Part shown: positions 1 to 10,863 of the stretch, in pieces
Layout of the letters: the number at the start of each line of letters is the position of its first letter
How positions within the stretch are numbered: position 1 is the first letter of the stretch
From: Chrysaora quinquecirrha
Taxonomy: Eukaryota > Cnidaria > Scyphozoa > Semaeostomeae > Pelagiidae
DNA length: 64,000 nucleotides
Direction of reading: 5' to 3'
Assembly (NCBI GenBank): GCA_014526335.1
Contig: JACTAT010000035.1
Location: 2,271,452 to 2,335,451 of the forward strand
Translations under genes and position numbers: made by a program
Notes under the pieces: generated by a model
Seen by the model: the letters and a program-made list of their open reading frames with translations, nothing else
The model's database searches: none
What the model was told of the DNA's origin: nothing

Positions 1-299
1 ATCGTATAGCGACTGTTCCATCAATACACTATTCCAACTTCACCTTCATTCTATATTTCGGTGATATAACGAGACTTTTCTGAATGAGTTCTTCGGGCTA
101 TAATTGGCTGTTAGGTTGTAGGCTGAGGCATATGTATAGGTTGAATAGTACAAGGCTTTTATATGTTTTAAGTCGTCCTGCTGGCAGTAATACCTAAATC
201 TTTCCTATCAATGGAACAACTTCACACTTCGTGATTCCTTTGGCCCGTTGTGTGGAATTACAGACAGGCTCTTCAAGGTGAATTTGACCTTATAGTGCG

Positions 300-460
300 A
301 AACCTACATAATCATAACTGCTGTGGCTTCGTAGTATATCCGGCTAGCTCGGGTCAGGCCTCGATCCCTTGTAGCTGCAGCGTCACAGCCAGGGTCCCGT
401 TAATTCATCAACTTCTTAGATTCTAACGACAGGCACTAAATACATTATTTCACCTTTCAG
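300..460 (+). repeat. SINE copy (family shared with 49877-50040)
   Basis: The segment shares blocks in the same order with 49877-50040: a head containing GGCnTCGT, then GTCACAGCCAG, then GACAGGCACTAAAT and a TTTCACCTT end. The copy at 49.9 kb has a recognisable tRNA B-box-like GGTTCGAGCCC. This copy has diverged (CCTCGATCCC). It lies in the RUFY intron or flank. Confidence 0.5.
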
Positions 461-1233
461 CTTAAACTGATTGCAAACCAGACACAATAAGGACTTGGCC
501 ATGTCTACAACAGGGTAACTAAAAACCAAACCTGCCTGATAATGAATCCTTGAATCAATCTGCATGCGAATAGCAAACGTAACTATCTAATCACTCAGTT
601 ATCCATTCATTCATATAATGAATCCATAACGCAATCGACTAATGAACCTATTGATATGATTGCACATCCATTAAGATAAAGAACAATTATACATCAATAA
701 CTACTTGACCTGTTACTCTTTACAAGTACATAGCTAACTATTCTATCTTGCAGCTATCTGATAAGCTAGTCATATAAAAAGAAACGACTCTAGTCAATAT
801 ATACTTAAAAACACTCCTTTAATAAGCCCACCTGCACTGGGCCTGCACTTGGGAATTGTTACTATCTTATTATCTATCTATCAATTAATCATATCACTCA
901 GTCAATTAACAGATGAATTTGTGAATGTTCCAATGATTAAACAATCATATTGCTATGCTACTAACAAAATGATGTCTTTAAACACTTTATTGACAGGTTA
1001 TTGTCTTGTGTTCTTTGATTTATGTCTCTTTTCTTGATTGTCCTACTACCATTTCAGACAATTTCACAATAATAACTTCAATACGTTTGACAGTAGAGAG
1101 TCATCATCATTCTTATAATCAAGAATGAATCTTTAAGCTTATCAACACCCATTTTAAGATAAGTATGGATCTATCATTATGTGAATACATAATATATGAT
1201 ACTGTAGCAAATATAAAGAAATAAAAAGCATAC

Positions 1234-2845
1234 TTCATAGTGTTCTTTTCGTTGATAAGACCTTGCACCTGTTCTGCTAAAAGCTTCTGCATTAAAGCCA
1301 ATCGCATCCATGCTCTTGCACGGCCCAAATTTGTCCTGAAAAGATATGGTCAAGGTTTAAAAAGATTAGTTTTCTGATTTATGCTACTTGTTTTATTGGG
1401 TTTCACTCAATAAAACCAGAAGGCACCATTAGAAGATACTTGTTTGAAAGTGAGAGGGCTACTATTGTTCTATAAACAATAGAAAACAATAGTTGCAGGT
1501 GAAAGTGAAATGGTGTGTTTAGCACCAATCGCTAGGATCTCCGCATGATGCTTCCATGGCTGGAGGTTAAACCCCAACACTTCTAAGCTCTTGATGCCTC
1601 CAGCTGGCTAAGGTTTTGATTGTAGAGCAATCTCTTCATGTCCTTCATTAAGCAACAGCATTCCCAAGGTATCCAATCAGGTTATACCTGATACTATATA
1701 TACTATAAAGCTATACTATACTATACTGTACTATACTGTACTATACTATACAACTTGATGATTAAAATTATAACCAGAAGCTCAAACTTGTTGATAAAAA
1801 CAAACAAAAAATGCATGTTTGTTATTGACTGCATATTTTACTTTACTTCCCAACAATCCATTCCTCATATATCCAAGACAATACCAAACGTAACTTACTT
1901 TATAGTAGGCAAACTTCTTATGCTTAAAAGCATGTCTTTGAGACTTGGAATCTTACTCTCCAATGCTTCAAGAACACCCCAGTAATCTTTGCGAGATCCA
2001 AGCAAACTTCTTTTTGCTAAAAAATGACAAAATAAACAGTCACAAAGGGTTTGTGCTTTGTTTGTAAACCTCTGTTAGTAGTTGACAAGAGATTATATGT
2101 TCATAAAATAAAGATGAAATGGTTAAATTAGCTTCAGACAGTAGGATCTCAGAGGTAATGAATTGAGAAGCCCTTGACCTGGACGTGGCTCTAACCTGGC
2201 TTTGGCTCAAATTTTGACCTTACTTAGCTCATTAACATTACACGCTAGCAATGTCAGATGATGATGCCATTGGATGATGGTCAAACAAGCACTATAAACA
2301 AGTTTTTGTGGCATTATCATTGGTGTCATGATAACATACATTGCATAATGCACCCCTGGAGACCTTGTGAACCTCACTGCAGAGCATGACACTTGCAAAC
2401 CGGAGCTTTTCAATAGAACAATACTGTAGGCTAATAATAGGGTGGAACAACAGAAAGTGGCTTGCACACTGAACTGATGAGATCTTGTTTTGAAAATTGC
2501 CATACTCTTCAAACGGGCTGCAGAACAACCATGATTTGAAATACAAAAGAAATACAGAAAACAATTACCCTTAAGGCCATGTCTAAAAACATGCTCCATA
2601 ACAATAAAAAACTGGTTGAGTGGAGGAAAGTCGTCAGTCAAAATTCGTCCACATTTCAAAGAAGAATCGATCAGCGTTTTTATGCAGATCTTTGCAATAT
2701 TCAACAGATTACTCCTTTCAATTCTCCACTGAGAGTCTCTTTCTATGATTCCATTGCTGGATGACGAACTAGGTGTTCTGTCTCGTGCTGAGACAAGGAT
2801 AGAATCGGATGATTGATCTGAAATAGGACCTTCTTGCGCCGCCAT
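1234..2845 (-). CDS. RUFY1/2-like RUN-domain protein, 5' exons (partial gene)
   Basis: Three exons on the minus strand join in frame: 2569-2845, 1899-2016 and 1234-1335, each with GT donors and AG acceptors. I chose the ATG at 2843-2845 because it sits in AAGATGGCGGC, a strong start context, although the frame stays open upstream. The protein begins [13 protein letters not shown], then has a Ser-rich stretch, then the start of a RUN domain: [38 protein letters not shown], the exon-2 motif [14 protein letters not shown] and the exon-3 motif [16 protein letters not shown]. These closely follow RUFY1/RUFY2, which use an N-terminal RUN domain, long coiled coils and a C-terminal FYVE finger in Rab/Rap-linked endosomal traffic. 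The coiled-coil and FYVE exons should lie left of position 1; I found no further exon at 1-1233. RUFY family assignment is firm; which paralogue is not. Confidence 0.85.
1686..1751 (+). repeat. (ACTAT)n microsatellite
   Basis: Imperfect tandem copies of ACTAT/ACTGT with a short interruption, lying in the intron between RUFY exons 2 and 3. Confidence 0.8.
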
Positions 2846-2856
2846 CTTGCACTCTG
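2840..2856 (-). promoter_or_regulatory. YY1-like motif overlapping the RUFY start codon
   Basis: The minus strand reads AAGATGGCGGC across the proposed start codon. This matches the known YY1 consensus that often overlaps initiator ATGs of animal genes. It supports both the start choice and a nearby transcription start. No experimental support is available here. Confidence 0.35.
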
Positions 2857-2957
2857 TTGTTGACTGGCTTCCCCTCCTGAACGAGGCTGCAGAAAAAGCC
2901 TCTTTTTCCTTTTCTTGTTTCAAACTCTTTTTACTTGCATTCCATAGATGTATTCAT

Positions 2958-4231
2958 TCAATTTATTTGCATCTTTTTTTCTATAAATAAAAACATACAA
3001 CTACCATCGTCCTGAGCAATCAGATCTCCAGCCTTGCAAAAGGTTAGCAATCGCAACACCGCAACCCAATATTTTATGCACTTCCATGACAAGGAGGGGA
3101 ACAAACACATTGCAAATCTTGCTAAATTTATGAAGAGAAATTTTTCGATATCCCAGCAGCGTCTTTCGGCGGTTGCAACGGTTACTGGAATCGTTACGAA
3201 GAGGAGGACCAGTTTATAAACTTCAGGGAATGATGAGCTTACCCTGCTCTCGAGCATCAAATTTGAAAGATCCATGACCGACTCCTTCTCCGAAATTTTA
3301 GGTCTAAATTCTTTGACAAAGGACCTTAGCTCTGTTTCTAAGCAATCTGTGAAATCCATTTGGTACTTCTCAAGTATTCTTCTTGAAAAAACAGATATGT
3401 CAGCAACACTGCATTTTACCAAAGCTTTTGGGTGTAGAAAACTAAAAAGACTCGTTACTAGACTTTGCCCTTCAAATCTACTTCGTAACTGCATAAGAGC
3501 AGTATCGACTGTTTTGTAAAAAACTCGCACTTTAAAAGATTCTTCGGTATCAGTGAGGCATTCATCCTCCGACCATTCATCAAAGAAACGTTTGACTCTT
3601 CGTCTTCTTTTTTGAGTGAACGTCAGAGAAGAATTCCATGACTTTGCCAAAGCTGAGGCTGTCAGCTTAACTGAATCCCAAGAGCATCGGAGAATAAGAT
3701 GCTTAATCTCATAGCCTTGTCCCTTATCTTTCCAAACTCGATTCCAAGGTTTTCGATGAATGTTTTCGCAGTAGAGGCTATCCTTTCGCGTCGGGACTAG
3801 TTACCTTCACAAAACCCATGAAGCTCTCAACAACTGAGCAATTATCTCCCTCAATCTGAACCCAACGTATGACAACACTCAGTTGATCAACTCTAGAAAT
3901 ATCACTCGTCGTATCTAAGATGATGGACCAAAATGGAGAAGCATTAATCTTCTTGACAAGAGATGATCTTACCGCCTTTGCAAGAAGCTCTATCAATTCA
4001 TTCTGGATAGTAGCACTTAGGTATTTTGTAGCCCTGGCAGGGAGGGCAATAACTTCTGAAAGCACTTCGTCGTATTCTGCCAATAATGCAACCAGCCCAA
4101 GGAAGTTTCCTCCTTCACATATTCCATCCTTGAACTCTTCTCTGTGGCCTCTAAAGGCCAAAGATAAAGATGCAAGAGTCAATATTATTGTTATGATACG
4201 ATTAAGGATCCTATTCTCCTGTAACAACTAA
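2958..4231 (-). pseudogene. hAT-family (ZMYM1/DUF4371-like) transposase relic
   Basis: The minus strand encodes two pieces of one transposase-like protein in different frames. The 5' piece (3778-4227) has LAFRGHRE, GNFLGLVALLAEYDEVL, KYLSATIQNELIELLAK and FWSIILDTTSDISRVDQLSV, the hallmark of DUF4371/ZMYM1-type hAT transposases; the DTTSD segment is the catalytic-core region. The 3' piece (2958-3650) ends in VTIPVTVATAERRCWDIEKF, matching the hAT C-terminal dimerisation motif (TLPVTVATAERSFS), and then degenerates. About 130 bp between them have lost the frame, and the zinc-finger N-terminus is absent. It sits just upstream of the RUFY start in the same orientation and is clearly inactive. 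Confidence 0.75.
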
Positions 4232-5611
4232 CCTTAAGTTCAATTTTTCTTATGCTTTTTCGCTCCTTACAGTTACAAACATGGCTTTGATACCTATAAA
4301 GTATAAGTGTTGGTTAGTAAAGTTAGAGTAACTCCAATAATTTAAGTTAGGGTTATTTGACATCACCTGGCTGGGGCCGGCTTGGGCTATGTTTGTAATA
4401 TTGTTGATAATAATAATAATAATGAGGTTGATGATTGATGATGATTATTATGATTATGATGATGGATGGCAATTATTCCCAAACCGTGATGCATATACTT
4501 TAGTTTATGTTTGATGGTCTTGGAAATTCTAATTTTCCACTAGATTGTCGTGTAGAGTTCCTTAACTTTAATTGTAAATTTGCATGACATACCTCGGCTT
4601 GGAGGCTTGAATGTACTGTATGTTTTATTTGATTATGATTATGATGATGTTGATGTGCTTTTAGTTTTAGCATAGCAACAGGCATTTCATACCTCCCAAC
4701 CCATTCTTTGTCTTTGTGATTGGGATGCACACCCAACAATTGGGTGTGGCGCAGAGAATCGGCATGAAAGGTAACCAAATGAAACCCGTCTATCAACAGC
4801 TGATTGTCCTCAACAGGGTTGACAACTGCCCTTCGACCGCAATGTTAGGTACCAGACCTCTGTCCGCCACACGAAGCCATTACAAAGCAAAGCATACACA
4901 TTGGGATCTGTTTAGTTCGCCCTACGATGATCGAAGTTTCTGTAAAACGAAAATGGGAGTTTATTTTGAAAAGCCGCACGAAAGTTTACTGATTTTTATT
5001 GTTAAATTTCAATTATCAGCACTGGTGTACTTTTCACTGTTTCCCAAAGGTATGTTTTATACAATTTCGTTTTATTGTCGGCATGCTTGTTCGTGATGAA
5101 AGTAGAAATTGAAGTGATTGTTGTAAAGCACGAAATAATCTGTTTGCTTTTCAGTTGATTTGTACTTCTCGACCTTTTTTATTCCTATAAGACCCGTTAC
5201 TCGGTTGATGATCGTTAATATTTACTAGCAGATCGAGTTTGAAAGTTTGAAAACGAACAGAATAGGCCAGACGATGATATACCGCCCTCTTCGTGATCGA
5301 GTATTCGTGCTGAAATCAAGGTCCTAAAGTTTGACCGGAGACACGATCTGTCACACTGAACCTTTAACGAATGTGCTGATTATTTAAAATTTGGTGTGAA
5401 TCCACAGTATCCTACTTCCTATTTGCAATTAACAACATTTAAGATTTATTGAAATCATTTCTTAAGCTTGCCACCTCGATCAATCGAGTAATAATCGATC
5501 GGATTGTTGGCAGGTGATAAATGGTTTGTTTTCAAGTCAAAACATTCACAACATTACGGACAATACTGTACGAAAGAATCCCATAAAAATTCCTTTCATA
5601 ATATTACTACC
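4232..5611. other. No recognised gene; (GAT/ATT)-rich stretch and one doubtful exon-like ORF
   Basis: Positions 4400-4470 are an imperfect ATGATG/ATT-rich microsatellite. On the minus strand around 4595-4835 there is an open stretch (VNPVEDNQLLIDGFHLV, then HADSLRHTQLLGVHPNHKDK) ending at a possible GTATGT donor. It resembles coding sequence, but I could not identify it or find partner exons. Nothing else is supported here. Confidence 0.3.
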
Positions 5612-5616
5612 TAGCT

Positions 5617-6316
5617 CAGCTAGGGATGTAAACCCGATCGGGAGGAAAGTAGCTCGATCGGGATGAAAGAAGCCCGATCGGGATGAAAACAGAAAAATTC
5701 TTTTACAAATTTTCCTCCCGATCGGGATGAAAATGCCAGGAATGTCTATTTACGTATTCCGGGGGATATTTTAGATGTCATTTTCGAAATCTACGCCCCA
5801 GAAAACCCTGTTATGTGTATAAAAATTTTGGGGTTCCGCGTGTGGATTTTCCAGAAATTGCGACTTTGTTAAAAATGACGTCATTTCCATTGTTCTGCAC
5901 CCTTCTTGCGTGTTTTCCGCTGACCTGGCCTAATGTTTTGGAACTTTCTCTCTAAATAAACTAATTTTTATGAAAATTATCATCATTTTTTCCTGCTCCA
6001 CACAATTTCGCGCAAAATTTCCAATAAACTGCCTGTAGAACAATGGAAATGACGTCATTTTTAACAAAGTCGCAATTTCTGGAAAATCCACACGCGGAAC
6101 CCCAAAATTTTTATACACATAACAGGGTTTTCTGGGGCGTAGATTTCGAAAATGACATCTAAAATATCCCCCGGAATACGTAAATAGACATTCCTGGCAT
6201 TTTCATCCCGATCGGGAGGAAAATTTGCAAAAGAATTTTTCTGTTTTCATCCCGATCGGGCTTCTTTCATCCCGATCGAGCTACTTTCCTCCCGATCGGG
6301 TTTATATCCCTAGCTG
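5617..6316. mobile_element. 700-bp foldback element (long inverted repeat with CCCGATCGGG blocks)
   Basis: Left arm 5617-5896 and right arm about 6037-6316 are near-identical inverted copies around a 140-bp loop. Ends are CAGCTAGGGAT...ATCCCTAGCTG, flanked on both sides by TAGCT (5612-5616 and 6317-6321), a likely 5-bp target-site duplication. Each arm carries several copies of the palindrome CCCGATCGGG or a one-base variant, each followed by AGGAAA or ATGAAA. No transposase is encoded. It looks like a foldback/MITE-type element; the superfamily is unknown. A transcript would form a hairpin of about 280 bp. Confidence 0.85.
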
Positions 6317-6321
6317 TAGCT

Positions 6322-9300
6322 CATTTTGCGCTAATACTTCTGTGTTTACAGTATGGAGAAATGTTATGACACACACGAGTTTCGAGATCTCGAAACTTCT
6401 TCAGCACTCTTTCGTCGGATTAAATTTAGGACCGAACTTCAGGCTTTCAATATTTCTGTAATCTTTTAAAAAATCCTTTTGTTTTCCCTCGAAGCAGCGA
6501 TTATGATTTGACGCCATTAAACCATGGTCTACTTATTTCAAATTAAATAAAATAGTTGGGGACTACACCACCATTTCAACCACATGCTGGTTTTTCAAGA
6601 GGATGTGCTCAAACGCTGATCCTTCCGATTTGCTTCATCCTTGTTGTTTGACACAAATAAATATGTTGTTTAGCGCAAACATCAATCACTAATTGGATTT
6701 CAAACGCTTTCGAAATGGCCTAGTTGCCTTGCTTACTAATTCAACAGTAAAATCTGCTCAAAATATCTCAGAAACGAGTGTGGGTGTATATTGCTTTCTC
6801 TTGACTACCCTATGAAAATGCCGAGCCTATTTAGTGGCAAGGAAACTGTAGCTCTAATATCTTGATGAGCAGAGAGCTATTTTACTATTTCTCCCCCGAA
6901 GCCCACAGTAAAGCCTTTTTCTCCTCCTCAACTCAATAAAGATACATGGTCTACAATATTAAATACAATGTAACACAACAAGCCACTCTGGTTCAAATGT
7001 TCAAAACTATGCATTGGCTTCTCTGATAAAGAAAAAGGAATCCATATACATGCAGGACTGTGGCATTGTAATGGTATCCGGCCAAGGTTTCAGTAGATAT
7101 GAACATTTTCACCATTAATATAACCCTGAAAAGGCCTCATAACCACCAAAGATCGAACACAACTTTGAAACATTTTGTGTTTCGTCGTGTAGGTGGCAAT
7201 ATTTGCTACTTGACACCTCAATACTGAACATTTGGGCAACTAAAATGGGTTAATAAATTCTCGTTTACATTCATGTAAACGATGCCTGACAATTCATTCT
7301 TCTGTTTATTGAAAGGAAAAAACTCCTTATGTACTCCGAGCTCCGTGTTTAGAATTCGGCGTCTTCCTTAAATTTCTAAGTAATCACTATGATTTACATT
7401 GGTTTTATATTTCACAATAAAGTTCATGCAAGTATTAGTTGGTATGCTGTTTCCTAATCAACGGCTTATTGCCCTAGCCACTAGTACCTTGGCCCTCCGA
7501 GGGTCCTTGGATCTAATTACCCGTCCGGACAACATCGATTGCACAGCAGTGCCTAATAGCAGTACCTAATACACTGTAGCAGTACCTAAGAGTTAGCAGT
7601 GTCGCTCATTTGCAATGACCGTCCGTATAGCTTTCAAACTAGCATGTCCATCCGTGTTATAATGCTTTTTGTCCACGTCGACGGCTGTCCGTAAATGCTT
7701 GTTCGTTCTTCCTATAGGTACTGTGTGTATAACAGTGTTTAGAGCCTCAAATATAAGTCTTTTATAATGTTTCAAAAGTTGTCCGGCATGGAGAAAACTT
7801 CAATTCACAGACAGTGTCCCACAATTTGGCCTCAATATACGTAGCTACGTTTTGTTTATTTGCTTATGGAGAACTTCCACCTCCTATATCAGATTGTAAG
7901 AGCGCTGCATTTGAGTTGCCAGATCCTCGATTGATCTTCGGTATTTTTATTTTAATGCTCCGTGCATTATTTCAGATCCGGAAACATTGCTTACTGTTTC
8001 CTTTGACCCGGACGGAAGCGCCGTTATTGATCCGAAGGCATGTTTACGCTATCAGCAATCTAAATATGATTAGTCGCGAGAAATTCAATTACATGCATCA
8101 CGAATTTGATACTATAAAAGTCAAGGAAATGGAACGGCGCTATAATACCATACAGTTGCTTGAACTTCTTGCTAAATGACTGTGGGGGAGATAACCTTCA
8201 GGCATTGTCATTGATCCCATGCTTCACAGGCTGTTGATATTAACGCATTAAACAGCCACAGCATAAGCAACCACAGCATTGTAATTTTTGTGGCATGAAT
8301 GTGTTGATGTCATTAAAACACTAAGGCAGCAGTGATGTGTTTCATGATTGTGATAAGGCCAATTATCATTACAGAACCATCGTCACCATTAGCCTAATTT
8401 ATCAAGTTCAAGTTCAAATGCCCTCTGTTTTCAACCAACCGGGGCAAAACTTTATGTACTCTCGAGTAAATGCTCAAACATCTCTTGGTCTCTTATTCTA
8501 GAAAGGCTAAGAAGCTGTTGATCCTTTGATGCCAGCTTGCAGTCCCTTTATAAGAAACATTGCTGCCAGAGTCGTCCTATTGTCATTTGCATAACCTGAC
8601 CCGAAACTCCGGGCCTATCTTTCAGCTACAAATTGCAGAAAGACGTCTTGGAACCTTCCTGTATTTTAGGCCAATAGAAATGTGTCTATTGGGTTTAGGC
8701 TCGTTTAAAAAGAGACCGGTCCTAATCTTTCCCCATTCTGCCTTTTTTGGACCTGCCGTACTTACACCAGCCGGTTTCAATCGTTCTTGCGTTCAGCTAT
8801 CATCGCTTGTGGTACGTTCCGCTTCCTCCACCAGGTACCCAAGTACAATGGGATCTCCATATATAGGAGTTGAGGTGACAGCTATGATCAATGTACCTGT
8901 GTACCGGCCTTTTTTCAAGCGTACCGGTCAGTATTCTTGACAATGTACCGGTGTACCGGTTTTAACGCATGTGCATGTTATGGCTTTGACCATGGCTTTG
9001 ACTTTTCAAGTGTACAATGTACCGGATTGCGTTTGTACCGTACCAGGTCGATTTTTGGCCTGCCGTACCACCTGGAGGGCCAATGCTCTTGCCCGTTGTA
9101 GAGAGGTGTTCACTGTATCGAGGTTTACAAAGCACGACCCTTTAGGGCGATGATATTTGTATATTGGTCCGAGGTGTACGCTTTTAAAGGTGTCCGGTGA
9201 TAAAGGTTGCGCTGTACCGCCATGAAACAAAGGGCCTGTGCAAAACAAACTCCAAAAGGAAGACTGTGGCTAGCTAATGTTGTAGGTGCCGCAAGCTGGT

Positions 9301-10569
9301 AATTTGAACCTTCTGGAATGTGACCAAAGACTAACTTGGTAAATCAACCTCTAAAATAGGAGCAAATTGATATTAAAATGGAAATGGAAGCTTGAATTGA
9401 GAAAGGCTCTCTAGTCTCAATATTTACAGACCTCTTTTACCTCATTTTGTCAGCAATTTCTGTTGTCTGTCTGATATTATTTATCACGGAAGGCTCGTTA
9501 GAAATACTTGTAAGACCGCACGTTGCTGGACCAATCTTTTTGTGGATGTATGGTCTTGTGCGGTTTACAATTTAGGCCAAAAGTGGGGTTTAACTGCTCT
9601 TTTCGTAACGTCAATTTTAAGTAGAACTTGCACCCGATAAAAGTAAGGTTATGTGCATAAAGGAGTTTAAAGGCACTTCGCATGCTGTTAAAAGGGCAGC
9701 ACTGGCTGTAAGCTAAACGCGATCGCCCTTAGCTTGATTCCGCTCTGTCCCTTCCCTCAAACTACCACGCTCCTCGATAGCCGTTTCACCTCTGATCTTC
9801 TTCAACTGTTCTTACTTCTGAACTGATCGCTTCCAAACCGTTCTTAATTTCAACTTCCTCCGACTCCAATCCACTCCTGACTCATAGCCATTCACCCCAA
9901 TCCTTCCAAAGTCATGTCTAACATTTGTGACAGTCTTCCGGACTAACAAGCAAACTTCTTTCCTTGAGAGTACGCTGGCGCACTCTGAAGACAAGAATCG
10001 TAAACCGTCGTAGACTCTCTTATCTTGCGCACAGCCTTTGAAGAAATAGTTTAGGCCTATTTCTCTGTGGCTCAAGATTTCGTAGCCATCTGCCGCCCCA
10101 GTTGCGCTTTGGCAACGCAGAAAGTCCATTACACATATGCCATTCAATATTAACCTCTTGTCTCTGTTTTCCAAACTCTGTCCGATAAAGGTGTTGTGCA
10201 ACTTCTGGCTGCTCTTGATGATAGGAGATATTCTGGTTAGAACCTAAGCCAGCAAGCAAGCAACTTTTATTCGCTAATATAGAACTGGGATTCTGACAGA
10301 AGCTTACGTGGAGCAGCTGTTCTAGAACGACTACCTTAAGTACTCATTAACGGATGCCGGACAGATGGACAGCAAATGAAAAAGAATTGTTTGTGCCGGG
10401 TGTACTGCAAGTTACCTTGACGAGATTCGAATCTATTAACTCTCGATGGGTCCGCCGAACGCCTGTATAGCTCGGTTAGACTCTTCTTCAAGTATCTGTT
10501 TAAAGTAGTGTTATCATTCAAGTATAGGTTTGTGATGATAATAATGACACGACTATCATTTTTTTCTAG
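6322..10569. other. Gene-free stretch upstream of the first recognised BMP-receptor exon
   Basis: No exon with family-level similarity was found on either strand. The missing first exon (signal peptide) of the receptor gene could lie here but cannot be picked out by eye. A cluster of GTACCGG-type motifs lies at 8895-9215. Open frames at 8560-8940 and 9812-10259 show no recognisable domain. Confidence 0.4.
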
Positions 10570-10863
10570 TCAACTCATTACTGTGTGAATGCGATGAATT
10601 CTGCCCTGATAACCACTTCAACAACTACACCTGCTCCACAAGCAAAGGCTATTGCTTTGCAAAACTGCATTTTGACGAGAAAAATAAAACTATTGTGAGA
10701 ACACACGGCTGTACGGCAGACACTCACGATGGTGGAATTTTCCAATGTCGTCACAAGAAGCATGAAAAACCTACAGAAATGATGTGCTGCAAAGATAATG
10801 ATTATTGTAACAGTCATCTGCAACCAACACTGAAACCTTTCACAAAGTCAAAGTTTCCAAATG
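10570..10863 (+). other. BMP-receptor ectodomain exon (three-finger fold)
   Basis: The exon follows a pyrimidine tract ending CTAG and ends at G|GTGAGT. It encodes ten cysteines: CECDEFC, TC, YC, GC, QC, then CCKDNDYCN. The closing CC-x5-CN pattern is diagnostic of TGF-beta-family type I receptors. It enters mid-codon (two bases carried), so at least one coding exon precedes it. Confidence 0.9.

Noticed and set aside
300..430. Possible tRNA gene from the GGCT...TCGATCCC pattern
   Set aside because: It cannot be folded into a complete cloverleaf and shares its 3' part with another SINE copy.
5617..6316. CRISPR-like array of CCCGATCGGG repeats
   Set aside because: Repeats are too short, arranged as inverted arms in a eukaryotic genome, and part of a foldback element.
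8560..8940. 126-residue plus-strand frame
   Set aside because: Composition is not protein-like and it overlaps the GTACCGG cluster; no family match.
9812..10259. Overlapping minus-strand frames of 129 and 79 residues
   Set aside because: Considered as a missing receptor exon or a separate gene. Orientation is opposite to the receptor and no motif is recognisable.
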